From contig CANOTO010000002.1 of assembly GCA_947570215.1 (NCBI GenBank), positions 124,001-188,000 of the forward strand: a stretch of 64,000 nucleotides of DNA, read 5' to 3'. Source of the DNA: an uncultured Clostridia bacterium (GTDB taxonomy: Bacteria; Bacillota; Clostridia; Christensenellales; CAG-314). The notes beneath the pieces are model-generated. The model worked only from the letters and a program-made list of their open reading frames with translations, did not search any database and was not told the origin of the DNA. Below are positions 24,745 through 33,410 of this stretch, piece by piece; position 1 is the stretch's first letter, and each line of letters opens with the position of its first letter. The translations under genes were made by a program, and so were the position numbers.

Positions 24745-24894
24745 ATCATTTCTCCGAAATATCGTTTGTATTATCCTATTTAGTTGCATTGCAATAAATG
24801 CCCTTTTTTTTGTTTTTTCGACAGCCTGTTCCGTCCGCCTGTCGTGTCCTGCCGCCCTCGTACAAAAAGATTTCGTCAAAAGGCGGTAATAAGG

Positions 24895-24923
24895 TTGAAA
24901 AATATTGCGTTTTAATATATAAT
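24895..24923 (+). promoter_or_regulatory. Promoter of the DUF624-like gene
   Basis: TTGAAA, 17 nt, TATAAT; predicted start near 24930, leaving a 5' UTR of about 63 nt with AAAGGA before the ATG. In the same gap no lysine riboswitch is visible for the divergent asd gene. Confidence 0.7.
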
Positions 24924-24992
24924 TATCAGTAATTAAACGTCCGTTTAAGGTTGAACGTGTAAACTTTACACGGATAAAAGGAAAGTACTGCA

Positions 24993-26171
24993 ATGGATTT
25001 CAGCAAAATAAGATTAAATAACGAACGTAACGAACACGTTACCAAACGTCTCAACCGTCTCAATACTTGGAATTTTTTCAAGGTATTATACCGCGAGAAT
25101 ATATGGCGTCTGTTCGGTTTCAGTATACTTATGATACTGTGCCTTGCGCCCGTATTCGCGGTGCTTATACTCAACAGCTTCAATAACGCCACGCTTTTGC
25201 AAAGCCTGCCGCAGCTCAATTCTTTCGGCTTTTCTACCGGCGCGTGGGAAGGTCTCACCGAGCATTATACGGAGCAGCTTGCGCATAACAACCTGATTTA
25301 CGGCTTGTACGCCGTACTCGGTTCATTGCTTGCGACGGTTGTTTTCTCCGGCGGCTACGCCGTAATCCGCGACGCTTTTTGGACGGGCAAGCTGTCGGCG
25401 GTAGGAATTTTCAAGAGCATCGGCATGGGCTTGAAGGCCAATATCCTGTATTCCTTCGTAACGACGGTAGTGCTGGCGTTTACGGTGTTCGGTTTGTATA
25501 ACTTCTACGTATGGGGCGTAACCGTTATGCCGCTGTGGCTTACTATCGTCCTTTTGGTATTGCTGTGCATTATAGCTATGTTCATTGCAATCTACCTTAT
25601 GATACTTTGCTCGGTGTCCGTAACCTACAAGCAATCCGTATACGACAATCTCGACGACAGTTGGAGACTGATGTGGCTCAACATCTTGCCCAACATCATC
25701 CATTTCTTAATTGCCGTTATACCCATAGGCTTGTATTTCGCCTTCCGCAGCTCTATGCTCAACACTATATTTATGGTTTTGGTACTTATGTTCGGCGGAA
25801 TGTACTTCCCGTTGGTATGGCACACCCATATGATGAAGACCTTCGCGCTGTTCCACCCTGTGGAAGTCAAGAAAAAGAAGCAAGCTCAGCGAGAAGCTCA
25901 ATCCGCTCTTGTTCAGTCTCAGCCCGAGCAAGACGAGCAAAAGCAAACCCCCGCCGCCAAGGGCAAAAAGGGTAAAAAGAACAAATCCGCGGTTTCGGAA
26001 GAAGCGCAGGCGGACGAGCCCGCTCGCGAGCAAGCCTTTACCCCGTCCGATTCCGACGATCCGTATGCAGTGGACGAAGAAATCGCGCCCGTTTCCGATA
26101 TTTCGGAAGAACCCGCTTCGGACGTTGCGACTGCGGAAGAAAAGCAGCCCGACGCAGCCGACGGCAAATAA
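24993..26171 (+). CDS. DUF624/YesL-like membrane protein with charged C-terminal tail
   Basis: 392 residues. Residues 1-290 hold six or so membrane helices (LFGFSILMILCLAPVFAVLIL, LLATVVFSGGYAVIRDAFW, ILYSFVTTVVLAFTVFGLYNF, IVLLVLLCIIAMFIAIYLMIL, IIHFLIAVIPIGLYFAF, FMVLVLMFGGMYFPLVW) with the short DGFW-like basic loops typical of YesL/DUF624 proteins. The last 100 residues are a hydrophilic tail rich in Lys, Gln, Ala, Pro and then Asp/Glu/Ser, not part of the family. YesL-type proteins lie in sugar-uptake gene sets in Bacillus, but no such context exists here. Unknown function; the tail may tether to a cytoplasmic partner. Confidence 0.75.
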   Translation: MDFSKIRLNNERNEHVTKRLNRLNTWNFFKVLYRENIWRLFGFSILMILCLAPVFAVLILNSFNNATLLQSLPQLNSFGFSTGAWEGLTEHYTEQLAHNNLIYGLYAVLGSLLATVVFSGGYAVIRDAFWTGKLSAVGIFKSIGMGLKANILYSFVTTVVLAFTVFGLYNFYVWGVTVMPLWLTIVLLVLLCIIAMFIAIYLMILCSVSVTYKQSVYDNLDDSWRLMWLNILPNIIHFLIAVIPIGLYFAFRSSMLNTIFMVLVLMFGGMYFPLVWHTHMMKTFALFHPVEVKKKKQAQREAQSALVQSQPEQDEQKQTPAAKGKKGKKNKSAVSEEAQADEPAREQAFTPSDSDDPYAVDEEIAPVSDISEEPASDVATAEEKQPDAADGK

Positions 26172-26189
26172 CGAATATTTTAATTATCT

Positions 26190-26222
26190 AATTGCGACCG
26201 AATGCGTTTCAGTCGCAATTTT
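26190..26222 (+). terminator. Terminator between DUF624-like gene and hslO
   Basis: AATTGCGAC and GTCGCAATT pair around a 13-nt loop, followed by TTAC. The T tract is short, so readthrough into hslO is possible. Confidence 0.55.
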
Positions 26223-26243
26223 ACTGTTGAATTAGGAGTAAAT

Positions 26244-27113
26244 ATGGCTTCGATATACACAAAAGCGATAATCGGCAACGCGATAACGGTGTCCGCCGTA
26301 GAAAGTAAGGACATAGTAAACAAGGCTATTAAAATTCACAAATTATCCCCCGTAGCCGCGGTGGCTTTGGGGCGCGCGCTAACTATGGCGTGTCTTATGG
26401 GCAAGGAGATGAAAAACACCGACGACTATTTGTCCGCCACAATAGACGGCGGCGGTCCGCTTGGTAAAATAACCGTCTGCGCGGATTCTCTCGGCAATGT
26501 CAAGGGGGACGTAATCAACCCCGCCTGCGAAACTCTGCTCAAGCCCGACGGAACTTTGGACGTAGGCGCGGCGGTGGGGCGCGACGGCTCTTTGACGGTA
26601 ATCAGGGATATAGGTCTCAAACAGCCGTATGTGGGTACTTCCCGTCTTATCGGCGGAGAAATTGCCAACGATTTCGCCTACTACTATGCCAAGAGCGAGC
26701 AGCAGCCATGCGGCGTAACCTTGGGCGTAGGCTTGGACGGCAGCGCTCGCGCTAAGTCTGCGGGCGGAGTGTTCGTGCAGGTAATGCCCAACTGCCCCGA
26801 TGACTTGCTTTTCCGTATCGAAACCGTTATGTACGCTATGGACGAGATGAGCTACCAGTTCGACGGTAGCACCGCAAGGGAAGTAATAACCCGCTTTTTC
26901 GGCGAATTTAATCCGCAATTCGTCGCCGAAGCGGAAGTAAAATACAAATGCAACTGTAACAAACGCAAGATAAACCGTATTGTCGTCAGTCTGGGCAAGA
27001 GCGAAGCGGACGCCATAATCGCGGAAAACGGACAAATAGAAGTGTGCTGTCATTTCTGCGGTAAAAAATACATATACCGTCAACAGGACGTAGACAAGCT
27101 TTTTGCAAAATGA
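26244..27113 (+). CDS. hslO: Hsp33 redox-regulated chaperone
   Basis: 289 residues from ATG 26244, selected over an ATG 42 nt upstream since AGGAG lies 5 nt before it and the upstream ATG falls inside the hairpin. The family core RALTMACLMGKEMK, VVR-like IRDIGLKQPYVGTS, and the C-terminal redox switch CNC ... CCHFC (CxC and CxxC) are present. Hsp33 is a cytosolic holdase activated when its zinc-bound cysteines are oxidised. Four zinc cysteines intact; an additional Cys directly before CxxC is odd. Overlaps the next gene by ATGA, suggesting coupled translation. Confidence 0.93.
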   Translation: MASIYTKAIIGNAITVSAVESKDIVNKAIKIHKLSPVAAVALGRALTMACLMGKEMKNTDDYLSATIDGGGPLGKITVCADSLGNVKGDVINPACETLLKPDGTLDVGAAVGRDGSLTVIRDIGLKQPYVGTSRLIGGEIANDFAYYYAKSEQQPCGVTLGVGLDGSARAKSAGGVFVQVMPNCPDDLLFRIETVMYAMDEMSYQFDGSTAREVITRFFGEFNPQFVAEAEVKYKCNCNKRKINRIVVSLGKSEADAIIAENGQIEVCCHFCGKKYIYRQQDVDKLFAK

Positions 27114-28810
27114 TAGTAAATTTAGACGGAAAACAAACGTTAAGAACAGGCAAAATACAGGCGGGTAAGGGCGAATATTTCGACGCGCTTACAACTTTTG
27201 CGCGCGTAGACGGCTACGAAAGTCTGCTCAATCAAGTAGGCTGTCTTACAATGACCTACGACGACACCTACGCGCTGCAAATGTTAGGCGAAGTAATCTC
27301 GCGATACGCCGCCGAATACGACGTTTTCGGCGATTTAAGCCGACTTGGCGACTCGGTAAGCCCCATTTTACGCTATTACAAATCCAAACCGAGCTTTGCC
27401 GACGGCAAAGTCACCCGCAAGGGCGATTTGTTTCTTATAGCAAGCTACCGTCAGTTCGAAGAATACGGCGACGTGATGGAAGTAATCGGCGAAGAGCTGC
27501 ATCGCGCTTTCCGTTACGAAAGCGAAGGCAAGGTGTTCGACGTTCATTCGCAGGAGTATTTTCAGCATCTGCGCTCCGCTATGCAAACCGCGCTGCTGCG
27601 CCGACAGACTTCCAAGGTGAAGGATTTGGAAGCAAGGATTATGGACTATTCTCCGGATGACGCGCGCACGTTGGAAACCAAAATAATGGTGTGCATTCAC
27701 GCCGGCGACAAGGACAGAGCGCTTGCCTATGCGTCCGATTTGGCTAACCTTCCGGAAGTATCCTTTTCCGTACTAAGGCGTACGATAGACTTGGTAATAC
27801 GCTTTTTCGACGCCGACGTAAGATTCGAAGTCCTGCGCAAGCTTATTTTGCGCGCCTTGGAGCTATCCGCCGATGCGTCCGACTACTATCTAAGATATTT
27901 CGTTCTAACGGCAATCGTCGACCTTGCGGACGACGAAGTCGCGTTCTCGTGCGCCGTAAAGTTGTACGAACGCCGCAAGGACTGCGGCTGCTTGGCGCTC
28001 AAATTGTGTTTTATAGCCTTTTACAATGCAAAACGCTTTGATTTGTGCCGCGAGATTCTGTTGGAATTCTCTCGGGCTCTGCCGCGCAACGCTTTTTGGC
28101 AGGTGGCGATGTCCTTTTTGGATTCCGACTGCGCTTTTTCTCGTATGAAGCTAAAACGCGGCAGGGGCTGGTATTTCAATCAACCCGAGCAGCTTGTCCG
28201 CTTCGCCGAAAGCCGACTCGAAGCGACTCTCCGCGACGGCGCGCCCATCGGCGTCGGCGACTGCGTCAACCTCGACTTCTTGTACGAAGCTGTGCGCGGA
28301 GCCCTTCTCGGCGAAGACTACGATACAGCGGACGGTTTGGCGGACTGTATGTGCGGTTTTATTTCGTCCGTCGATCTCGGCGACGGCAGCCTGTTCTGCG
28401 AATTGGCGTTAAAGCAGCTTGCAACCCCTTTGCAGGAAGCGTTTGTAAACGCTGCGCTGCTGTCGGGACTGATAGAATCGGGTTACCGCAAAAAGACGGT
28501 TATAACTCTGGAAAGCAACGCTTACCTTTTGGATTTGTCCAAACTTACGGTGGACGACGCTGTTTTCGTCGCGGCGCTTTCGCTGTGCGCGTGTATGCGC
28601 AAAGTAACGGTAGCCCGTTTGACGTCGGCGTACGCCAAGCTGAAAGCATTTAAGGAACTTCCGTCGGATTTAATCGACGACGCCGTATTCAAAACCGCGT
28701 ATTTTCTGCTTGCGGTAAGCTACAAGGATTTTGCCTCGGGTGCGGATGCCGACATTTTTACCCCTGACGAGCGCTCTTGGTACGACGAATACGTTCGGCA
28801 GTCAGACTGA
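27110..28810 (+). CDS. Helical-repeat (TPR-like) protein of unknown function
   Basis: 566 residues, coupled to hslO by an ATGA overlap. No named family is recognised. From about residue 125 on the protein is built of helical pairs with TPR-like spacing (LKTKIMVCIHAGDKDRALAY-type, LALKLCFIAFYNAKRFDLCR, VAMSFLDSDCAFSRMKL), so a solenoid scaffold is likely. There is no signal peptide or membrane segment. Its end overlaps the end of the convergent YkvI-like gene by 53 nt. Such hypothetical proteins are common next to hslO-type genes in clostridial metagenome bins, but a link to protein folding is only a guess. Confidence 0.65.
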   Translation: MIVNLDGKQTLRTGKIQAGKGEYFDALTTFARVDGYESLLNQVGCLTMTYDDTYALQMLGEVISRYAAEYDVFGDLSRLGDSVSPILRYYKSKPSFADGKVTRKGDLFLIASYRQFEEYGDVMEVIGEELHRAFRYESEGKVFDVHSQEYFQHLRSAMQTALLRRQTSKVKDLEARIMDYSPDDARTLETKIMVCIHAGDKDRALAYASDLANLPEVSFSVLRRTIDLVIRFFDADVRFEVLRKLILRALELSADASDYYLRYFVLTAIVDLADDEVAFSCAVKLYERRKDCGCLALKLCFIAFYNAKRFDLCREILLEFSRALPRNAFWQVAMSFLDSDCAFSRMKLKRGRGWYFNQPEQLVRFAESRLEATLRDGAPIGVGDCVNLDFLYEAVRGALLGEDYDTADGLADCMCGFISSVDLGDGSLFCELALKQLATPLQEAFVNAALLSGLIESGYRKKTVITLESNAYLLDLSKLTVDDAVFVAALSLCACMRKVTVARLTSAYAKLKAFKELPSDLIDDAVFKTAYFLLAVSYKDFASGADADIFTPDERSWYDEYVRQSD

Positions 28811-29747
28811 TTGCGGACAATGCGACGGTTATTCCGCCTATAATGCCCACAATCAGGTATCCCGCTTTTACCGCAAAGTCGAAGCCTAACGCCGACAGAG
28901 CGAGAGACAGCGCAAATGTCAGCGCGCAGCACAGGCTTTCGTCGGGTATAACGTCCTTTATGCGTTCTACAATGGGCGCGGCGTTTGCTACCACGCCGGT
29001 TACCGCGGCAAGCGTAAGCGTTACCGCCGCATACGCCAATAGATACGGATTGGTAATATTTTCTATTGCGGGCAGACTCAGCGAGAAGTCGCTCAGCTTC
29101 ATTACCGCGGCAGTTATCGAGGCGAGTACCGCGCTTGCAATTACGGAGCAGATTATATTCTTTTTCCTGTCGCTGTCCGCGCCTAACCTTGTCAATACGC
29201 CGAAGGACATAGTTACGGAAAACAGCGTATATATCAATGGATTGACGGGACTGACGCTGCAAGCGTCGCCTGCGTTGTCCTTTATACAAAACAGTACGGC
29301 AATCAGTATAACCGCCAACGCAATGGAAACCGCGTTGGCTATTTTTAACGCCTTCATACCCTTGCTCATTACAATTGCTGCTAACGTCGCGCACACCACG
29401 CCGTATAACGGCAGCGAGCCTACGGGCATAATGGCTTCCAAGCATTCGTTAACGCCGGCAAGCATAGTTGTAACGCAAACAAAGCTGCACAGCGCAAGTC
29501 CTACGCCGAACGGGGCGGACAGTCTGCCGAAGCATTTTTTCGATAGCCTCACGGTGTCGCAAACGTTATTTTTGCGGCAATACTCGCGGAACAGTATGTT
29601 GACAAGGCAAAATGCCGCCGCGAATATAATCACGTTCGCCGTATTGCCGAAGAAAACCTGCGCTTCCTTTCCGCTCAGCATTCCCACACCCAAGCAGCAG
29701 CCTATCACAACCCCCGCGTCGGACAAATAATTTAACGCTTTTCTCAT
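28758..29747 (-). CDS. YkvI-type membrane transporter
   Basis: 329 residues with about ten membrane helices. The first helix VVIGCCLGVGMLSGKEAQVFF, with its Gly-rich unwound region followed by Gly-Lys-Glu, is the pattern of the YkvI family, a branch of the amino-acid permease (LeuT-like APC) superfamily with unknown substrate. Other helices are clear (ANVIIFAAAFCLVNILF, LYGVVCATLAAIVMS, VSIALAVILIAVLFC, IASAVLASITAAVM, YLIVGIIGGITVALSAI). It stands alone. The 53-nt tail overlap with the opposite-strand gene means that the two transcripts must end inside or past each other; no hairpin is seen in the overlap. Confidence 0.78.
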   Translation of the reverse strand: MRKALNYLSDAGVVIGCCLGVGMLSGKEAQVFFGNTANVIIFAAAFCLVNILFREYCRKNNVCDTVRLSKKCFGRLSAPFGVGLALCSFVCVTTMLAGVNECLEAIMPVGSLPLYGVVCATLAAIVMSKGMKALKIANAVSIALAVILIAVLFCIKDNAGDACSVSPVNPLIYTLFSVTMSFGVLTRLGADSDRKKNIICSVIASAVLASITAAVMKLSDFSLSLPAIENITNPYLLAYAAVTLTLAAVTGVVANAAPIVERIKDVIPDESLCCALTFALSLALSALGFDFAVKAGYLIVGIIGGITVALSAISLTAERIRRTKSARQG

Positions 29748-29939
29748 ACTGTGTTTTATTTGCGGACGTTGTCTTTTATGCGTAATCCGTTTAATTAACG
29801 TATTTCTTTTCCGATTGCCGTCCCGTAGCCGAACGCGGCGTAATTACGATAAATATTTTTTCATATGCTGAGTAACGGGCAGCCCTCGATATATTTGCTT
29901 TATTATTTGAGATATTGCGGACGTTTTATTATCCGCGGC

Positions 29940-30758
29940 TTACTCGAAGTGGAATGCGCGGGCGACAATTTTTTCCAACATTGTCACAAGCGCGTACATA
30001 ATTCCCGCAAGGGCGCACAGCACAATGGTGCAGGTCATCACAACGTCCAAGCGGAAAACCTGACTGCCGTAAACAAGCAAATATCCCAAGCCTTCCTTGG
30101 ACGCGAGATATTCGCCCATTATCGACCCTATCCAACTCATGCCTACGTTAATTTTGAGCGTAGCCATAAGTGTCGGCACGTTAGACGGCGCAACTAATTT
30201 GGTAAATATCTGCATACGGTTTGCGCCCATAGATCTAAGCAGCACTGCTTTGTCTTTGTCCGTTTCCATAAACCCGTTAAGCACGGTAATGGTGGTAATA
30301 ACGACGGATATCAGCACAGCCATGGTAATAATAGCGGCTTTGCCCGTGCCCACCCATATTATGATAATCGGTCCCAATGCAATCTTGGGCAGGCTGTTAA
30401 GCACAACTACGTACGGCTCGAATACGTCTTTAAGAAAGTTGTTCCACCACAGTATCACCGCGGCAACGTAGCCCATCGTCGTGCCTATAACAAATCCCGC
30501 AAGGGTTTCCAATGTCGATACCCCCGCGTGATACCACAGCGTGCCGCCCGCGGACAGTTCTAATAAAGTATTCCATATTTTGGACGGACAGCTCATAATA
30601 AATGCGTCTATCCAGCCCAAATGCGCGGCAAGCTCCCATATCGCAAGCAGCAGAACAAGTATTCCCACCTGCGTTACGTGCACCAATATGTTGCGCGTTC
30701 GGGCTTTTTTAAGATACAGCAAGTGTTCTCTTGTAAAGTTTTTGGCGTTTTTGTTCAT
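29940..30758 (-). CDS. NMT1-type ABC importer, permease
   Basis: 272 residues with six membrane helices of the BPD_transp_1 (SsuC/TauC/ThiX) type: LLLAIWELAAHLGW, IGTTMGYVAAVILWW, IALGPIIIIWVGTGKAAIITM and a final VMTCTIVLCALAGIMYALVT. The coupling-helix segment LRSMGANRMQIFTKLVAPSNVPTL carries the EAA loop that docks on the ATPase. It is the third gene of the SBP-ATPase-permease operon on the minus strand, ending with a short unstructured gap toward the YkvI gene. Solute is unknown; members import thiamine precursors, sulfonates, nitrate or guanidine-related compounds. Confidence 0.9.
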   Translation of the reverse strand: MNKNAKNFTREHLLYLKKARTRNILVHVTQVGILVLLLAIWELAAHLGWIDAFIMSCPSKIWNTLLELSAGGTLWYHAGVSTLETLAGFVIGTTMGYVAAVILWWNNFLKDVFEPYVVVLNSLPKIALGPIIIIWVGTGKAAIITMAVLISVVITTITVLNGFMETDKDKAVLLRSMGANRMQIFTKLVAPSNVPTLMATLKINVGMSWIGSIMGEYLASKEGLGYLLVYGSQVFRLDVVMTCTIVLCALAGIMYALVTMLEKIVARAFHFE

Positions 30759-30783
30759 CTTGTGTTCTCCTTAAAACACCGTG

Positions 30784-31755
30784 TCAACCGTGCAAGTACT
30801 CGTGAAGCAGCTCGAACTGCGCCGAAAATTCCGGCGACTGCCGACGCTTCAATGGCGTATCTATGTTTTCCATATGCGTTTCGTGTATGGCTTTTACCGT
30901 TGCGGGGCGTTTGGTTAACACAATCACCTTGTCCGCAAGTGAAATCGCTTCCGATATGTCGTGCGTAACAAGCAAAGCCGTCTTTTTCTCACGTTTTATT
31001 ATGGAATACACGTCGTCGCACACTTCCAACCGCGTCTGAAAGTCCAACGCGGAAAACGGCTCGTCTAACAGAAGCAGGTCGGGGTTGGTTGCAAGCGTGC
31101 GTATCAACGCCGCCCTTTGCCGCATACCGCCCGAAAGCTCCTGCGGATGATGTTTTCTAAACTCCCACAAGCCGTATTTTTTCAGCAAGTCGTTTGCGGC
31201 TTTCAAGTTCTCGTGCGTAACCTTTTTCTGTATTTCCAAGCCCAAGCGCACATTCTGTTCTATGGTTCGCCATTCGAATAACTGGTCTCGTTGCAGCATA
31301 TAGCCTATGCCGTTGAATTCGGCGCGCTTTTGTCCGAGCCGCATAGCCGACCCGCGTTTTACTTCCGTTTGTGTATTTCCGCCTTGTAATACTGCCGCGT
31401 TGCTTTCGGCATCTGTTTGAATGCCGCGTTCCGCCGCAGAATTATCGGCATTGTCCGATACGGACTTCTTTTTTGATAATTTGCCTTTCAATGCGGACAA
31501 TAAGCCCGTTTTACCGTTATCCGTGTTTTGCCGCGTTTGCAATTCGCTGTCGCTCGCGCGCACAATCACTCCGGAAGTCGGCTCGATTAGCCCGCACACT
31601 AAGGAAAGAATGGTGGTTTTGCCGCAGCCCGACGGACCGATAATCGCCACGAACTCCCCTTCGTTTATCTCGAAAGAAAGGTCGGCAATCGCCGTCGTCT
31701 GCTGCGTTTTGGAGTAAAATATTTTACTCACCTTGTCGAATTTGAGAATAACCAT
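30784..31755 (-). CDS. NMT1-type ABC importer, ATPase with large internal insertion
   Basis: 323 residues against 240-270 in the family. Walker A GPSGCGKT at 40-47, Q-loop in GYMLQRDQLFEW at about 152-163, signature LSGGMRQ, Walker B LLLLDEPFSALD and H-loop LLVTHD are all present, so it should be active. Between residues about 67 and 147 an 80-residue Lys/Ser/Asn/Glu-rich stretch replaces the short strand-loop that normally links Walker A to the Q-loop. It powers uptake together with the permease and binding protein on either side (24 and 39 nt gaps). The insertion is low complexity and in frame, so I read it as expansion, not damage. Confidence 0.9.
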   Translation of the reverse strand: MVILKFDKVSKIFYSKTQQTTAIADLSFEINEGEFVAIIGPSGCGKTTILSLVCGLIEPTSGVIVRASDSELQTRQNTDNGKTGLLSALKGKLSKKKSVSDNADNSAAERGIQTDAESNAAVLQGGNTQTEVKRGSAMRLGQKRAEFNGIGYMLQRDQLFEWRTIEQNVRLGLEIQKKVTHENLKAANDLLKKYGLWEFRKHHPQELSGGMRQRAALIRTLATNPDLLLLDEPFSALDFQTRLEVCDDVYSIIKREKKTALLVTHDISEAISLADKVIVLTKRPATVKAIHETHMENIDTPLKRRQSPEFSAQFELLHEYLHG

Positions 31756-31794
31756 ATATTTTGCTCCCTTTTTCTTATGCTTGCGCGCTTCATT

Positions 31795-32802
31795 TTACTT
31801 TACGACAGCTTCGATTTTGTTCGCCAAGGTGTTGTCTACAATCACGTCGTAGCCCACTCTTTGCGACAGCTCGCCCGCATTCTCCATAATGTCCTGTATG
31901 CGCTCGAACGCCTGTTTGTTCGTTATCGGCGTGGTCGTCCATACGTCGAACGTTTGGTAGTTCTTTATCGCCGCCGTCAACATGTCAAGCGACGTACCTA
32001 CAAAGTGCTTTTCCACAAGCTTTGCGCAGTCTTCGGCGGAATGCGTCATCGCGTACTGCGTGCCTTTCCATACGGCCCGCAAAAACTTTTCTACGTTCTC
32101 GGGGTGTTTTTCAATATATTGCGTGGTAGCGGTGTAGCAGGTGTAGGGGATTTCTCCGCTGTCCATACCGATTGCGGACACAATGTAGCCCTTGCCTTCT
32201 TTCGCCAATTGGCTCGCCGACGGTTCAAACAAAGGCACATAATCGCCCGTGCCGGCAGTAAACGCGGGACCTAACGCGCCGAATTCTATCGAGTAGTCCA
32301 TCGTGATATTTTTGCCGTTTACGTAGCCCTTGTTGTTCAGCACGTATTGCAGTATCATGGCGGGCATGCCGCCCTTGCGGCCCATAAGCACCGTTTTGCC
32401 TTCTAAACCCGAGTAGTCGAAGCTGTTGTTTTCCGTACGCGCCACAAGGAAACTGCCGTCACGCTTGGTAAGCTGTCCTATAACCCGCGGATAGTCTTTT
32501 TTGCCTTGCAGATAAACGTAAATGTTGGCTTCGCAGCCCATAAGTCCAATGTCCGCTTCGTTGGTAAGCAGCGCGGTCATAACGTTGTTCGCGCCTTGCC
32601 CGTTGGTAATTTCCACAGTCAGTCCTTCTTCTTCGAAGTACCCAAGGCTCAGCGCCAAGTACTGCGGCGTGTAAAACAGACTGTGAGTTACTTCGTTTAA
32701 CCTTATAACGTTGCCGTTATCCTTGTTGCAGGCGGTAATGCCTAATACAAGCGTGCATAACAGCACGATAACGGCTAACAAGGTAGCTACGGTTTTTTTC
32801 AA
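31795..32802 (-). CDS. NMT1/SsuA-type solute-binding lipoprotein
   Basis: 335 residues from TTG 32802, chosen because GGAG lies 7 nt before it and the peptide then begins with LKKTVATLLAVIVLLCTLVLG and a lipobox ending ITAC (Cys about 24). An ATG 42 nt upstream would add a charged stretch and spoil the signal. The NMT1 fold shows HSLFYTPQYLALSLGYF, GANNVMTALLTNEADIGLMG, and LVARTENN, all family motifs for capturing small solutes. It feeds the permease and ATPase encoded next. Preceded by a 160-nt structured leader with a terminator, so expression is probably ligand- or RNA-controlled. Solute unknown. Confidence 0.88.
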   Translation of the reverse strand: MKKTVATLLAVIVLLCTLVLGITACNKDNGNVIRLNEVTHSLFYTPQYLALSLGYFEEEGLTVEITNGQGANNVMTALLTNEADIGLMGCEANIYVYLQGKKDYPRVIGQLTKRDGSFLVARTENNSFDYSGLEGKTVLMGRKGGMPAMILQYVLNNKGYVNGKNITMDYSIEFGALGPAFTAGTGDYVPLFEPSASQLAKEGKGYIVSAIGMDSGEIPYTCYTATTQYIEKHPENVEKFLRAVWKGTQYAMTHSAEDCAKLVEKHFVGTSLDMLTAAIKNYQTFDVWTTTPITNKQAFERIQDIMENAGELSQRVGYDVIVDNTLANKIEAVVK

Positions 32803-32842
32803 GTTCGTTCTCCTTTTGATTTTGATATATTGCATACTATGC

Positions 32843-33006
32843 AAAAAACGCCGCTTCGTGTTCGCTTTTTAAGCGGCGTGCGCAGCCCTTGCTTTCGCTC
32901 GTCGTCTGTCCGCGCAATACCCTTGCTCTCGGTACTAAGCGAGTTCGCGCGGAATATCGCTGCGGCTAAGTCCGCTGCCGATCGAACGATAGGCGGAGCA
33001 ACCTGC
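32843..33006 (-). promoter_or_regulatory. Orphan structured leader with premature terminator
   Basis: On the minus strand the leader shows a GCGG/CCGC stem, a 7-bp TCCGCGC/GCGCGGA stem enclosing a CTCG/CGAG hairpin, and two copies of AGCAAGGG followed shortly by TGCGC. It ends in ACGCCGCTT, 14 bases, AAGCGGCGT plus TTTTTT at 32843-32879, a typical intrinsic terminator, only 40 nt before the binding-protein start. A 7-1-7 palindrome TTGCATA-C-TATGCAA follows at 32830-32844. I checked TPP and guanidine-I motifs and do not find them. No clear promoter is visible upstream. A riboswitch-like role is inference. Confidence 0.5.
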
Positions 33007-33042
33007 AAAAAAAGTCTTCCGCATTTTTTGCGGAAGACTTTT
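33007..33042 (-). terminator. Terminator of the Cys-containing small gene
   Basis: On the minus strand AAAAGTCTTCCGC and GCGGAAGACTTTT pair over a 7-nt loop and run into a T tract. Very stable and clearly the end of the 33060-33377 transcript. Confidence 0.85.
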
Positions 33043-33059
33043 CCTTTTTAATTTCCTAT

Positions 33060-33377
33060 TCAATCTTCTTCGTCCGTTTTACATTTTATCAATTCGTTCC
33101 AATGCAAAAACGTTTCTATCGACCTAACCTGTTCCTTTATTATATCAAGGCTCTCTTGAATGTCGCTTACCCGTTCCGCCGTCGGGCGTTCCGTCGGTAC
33201 AAAGTATTCGCATTTGCGTTTGTTGCCGAATTTTAGCTTACGTTCTTTTTCCGCCAACTTCGCATTGAAGCACGCAATCGCCCTGTCCACGCTTATTTTA
33301 TCGCCTATTCCGATATAGCTTTTCATACTGTGCTTGCAAAATTGACAATTGTTTTCAATCATCTCTTCCTTTTTCAT
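33060..33377 (-). CDS. Small Cys-containing protein of unknown function, divergent from XRE quartet
   Basis: 105 residues from ATG 33377, where GGAG sits 9 nt upstream; an earlier ATG at 33392 has no SD. The N-terminal half has Cys in NNCQFCKHS, ACFNAK and RKCEYFV, possibly a four-Cys zinc site, and the C-terminal half is one long charged helix (RVSDIQESLDIIKEQVRSIE) that could dimerise. I recognise no family. It is transcribed away from the first XRE gene across a 138-nt region full of half-site repeats, so it is probably under the same repressors. AT-richer codon choice than its neighbours hints at acquired DNA. Confidence 0.6.
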   Translation of the reverse strand: MKKEEMIENNCQFCKHSMKSYIGIGDKISVDRAIACFNAKLAEKERKLKFGNKRKCEYFVPTERPTAERVSDIQESLDIIKEQVRSIETFLHWNELIKCKTDEED

Positions 33378-33410
33378 TCGTTTTAGCTCCATAGATTTGC
33401 AAAAATGTAT

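Noticed and set aside
24745-24992. Lysine riboswitch upstream of the asd-dapA-dapB cluster
   Set aside because: The gap is about 250 nt, but no L-box sequence elements or terminator hairpin are visible on the minus strand.
32803-33006. TPP or guanidine-I riboswitch before the NMT1-type importer
   Set aside because: The CTGAGA...ACCTGATCTGG core of TPP and the GGGATAAAAGCCCGGGAGA-type end of guanidine-I are both absent.
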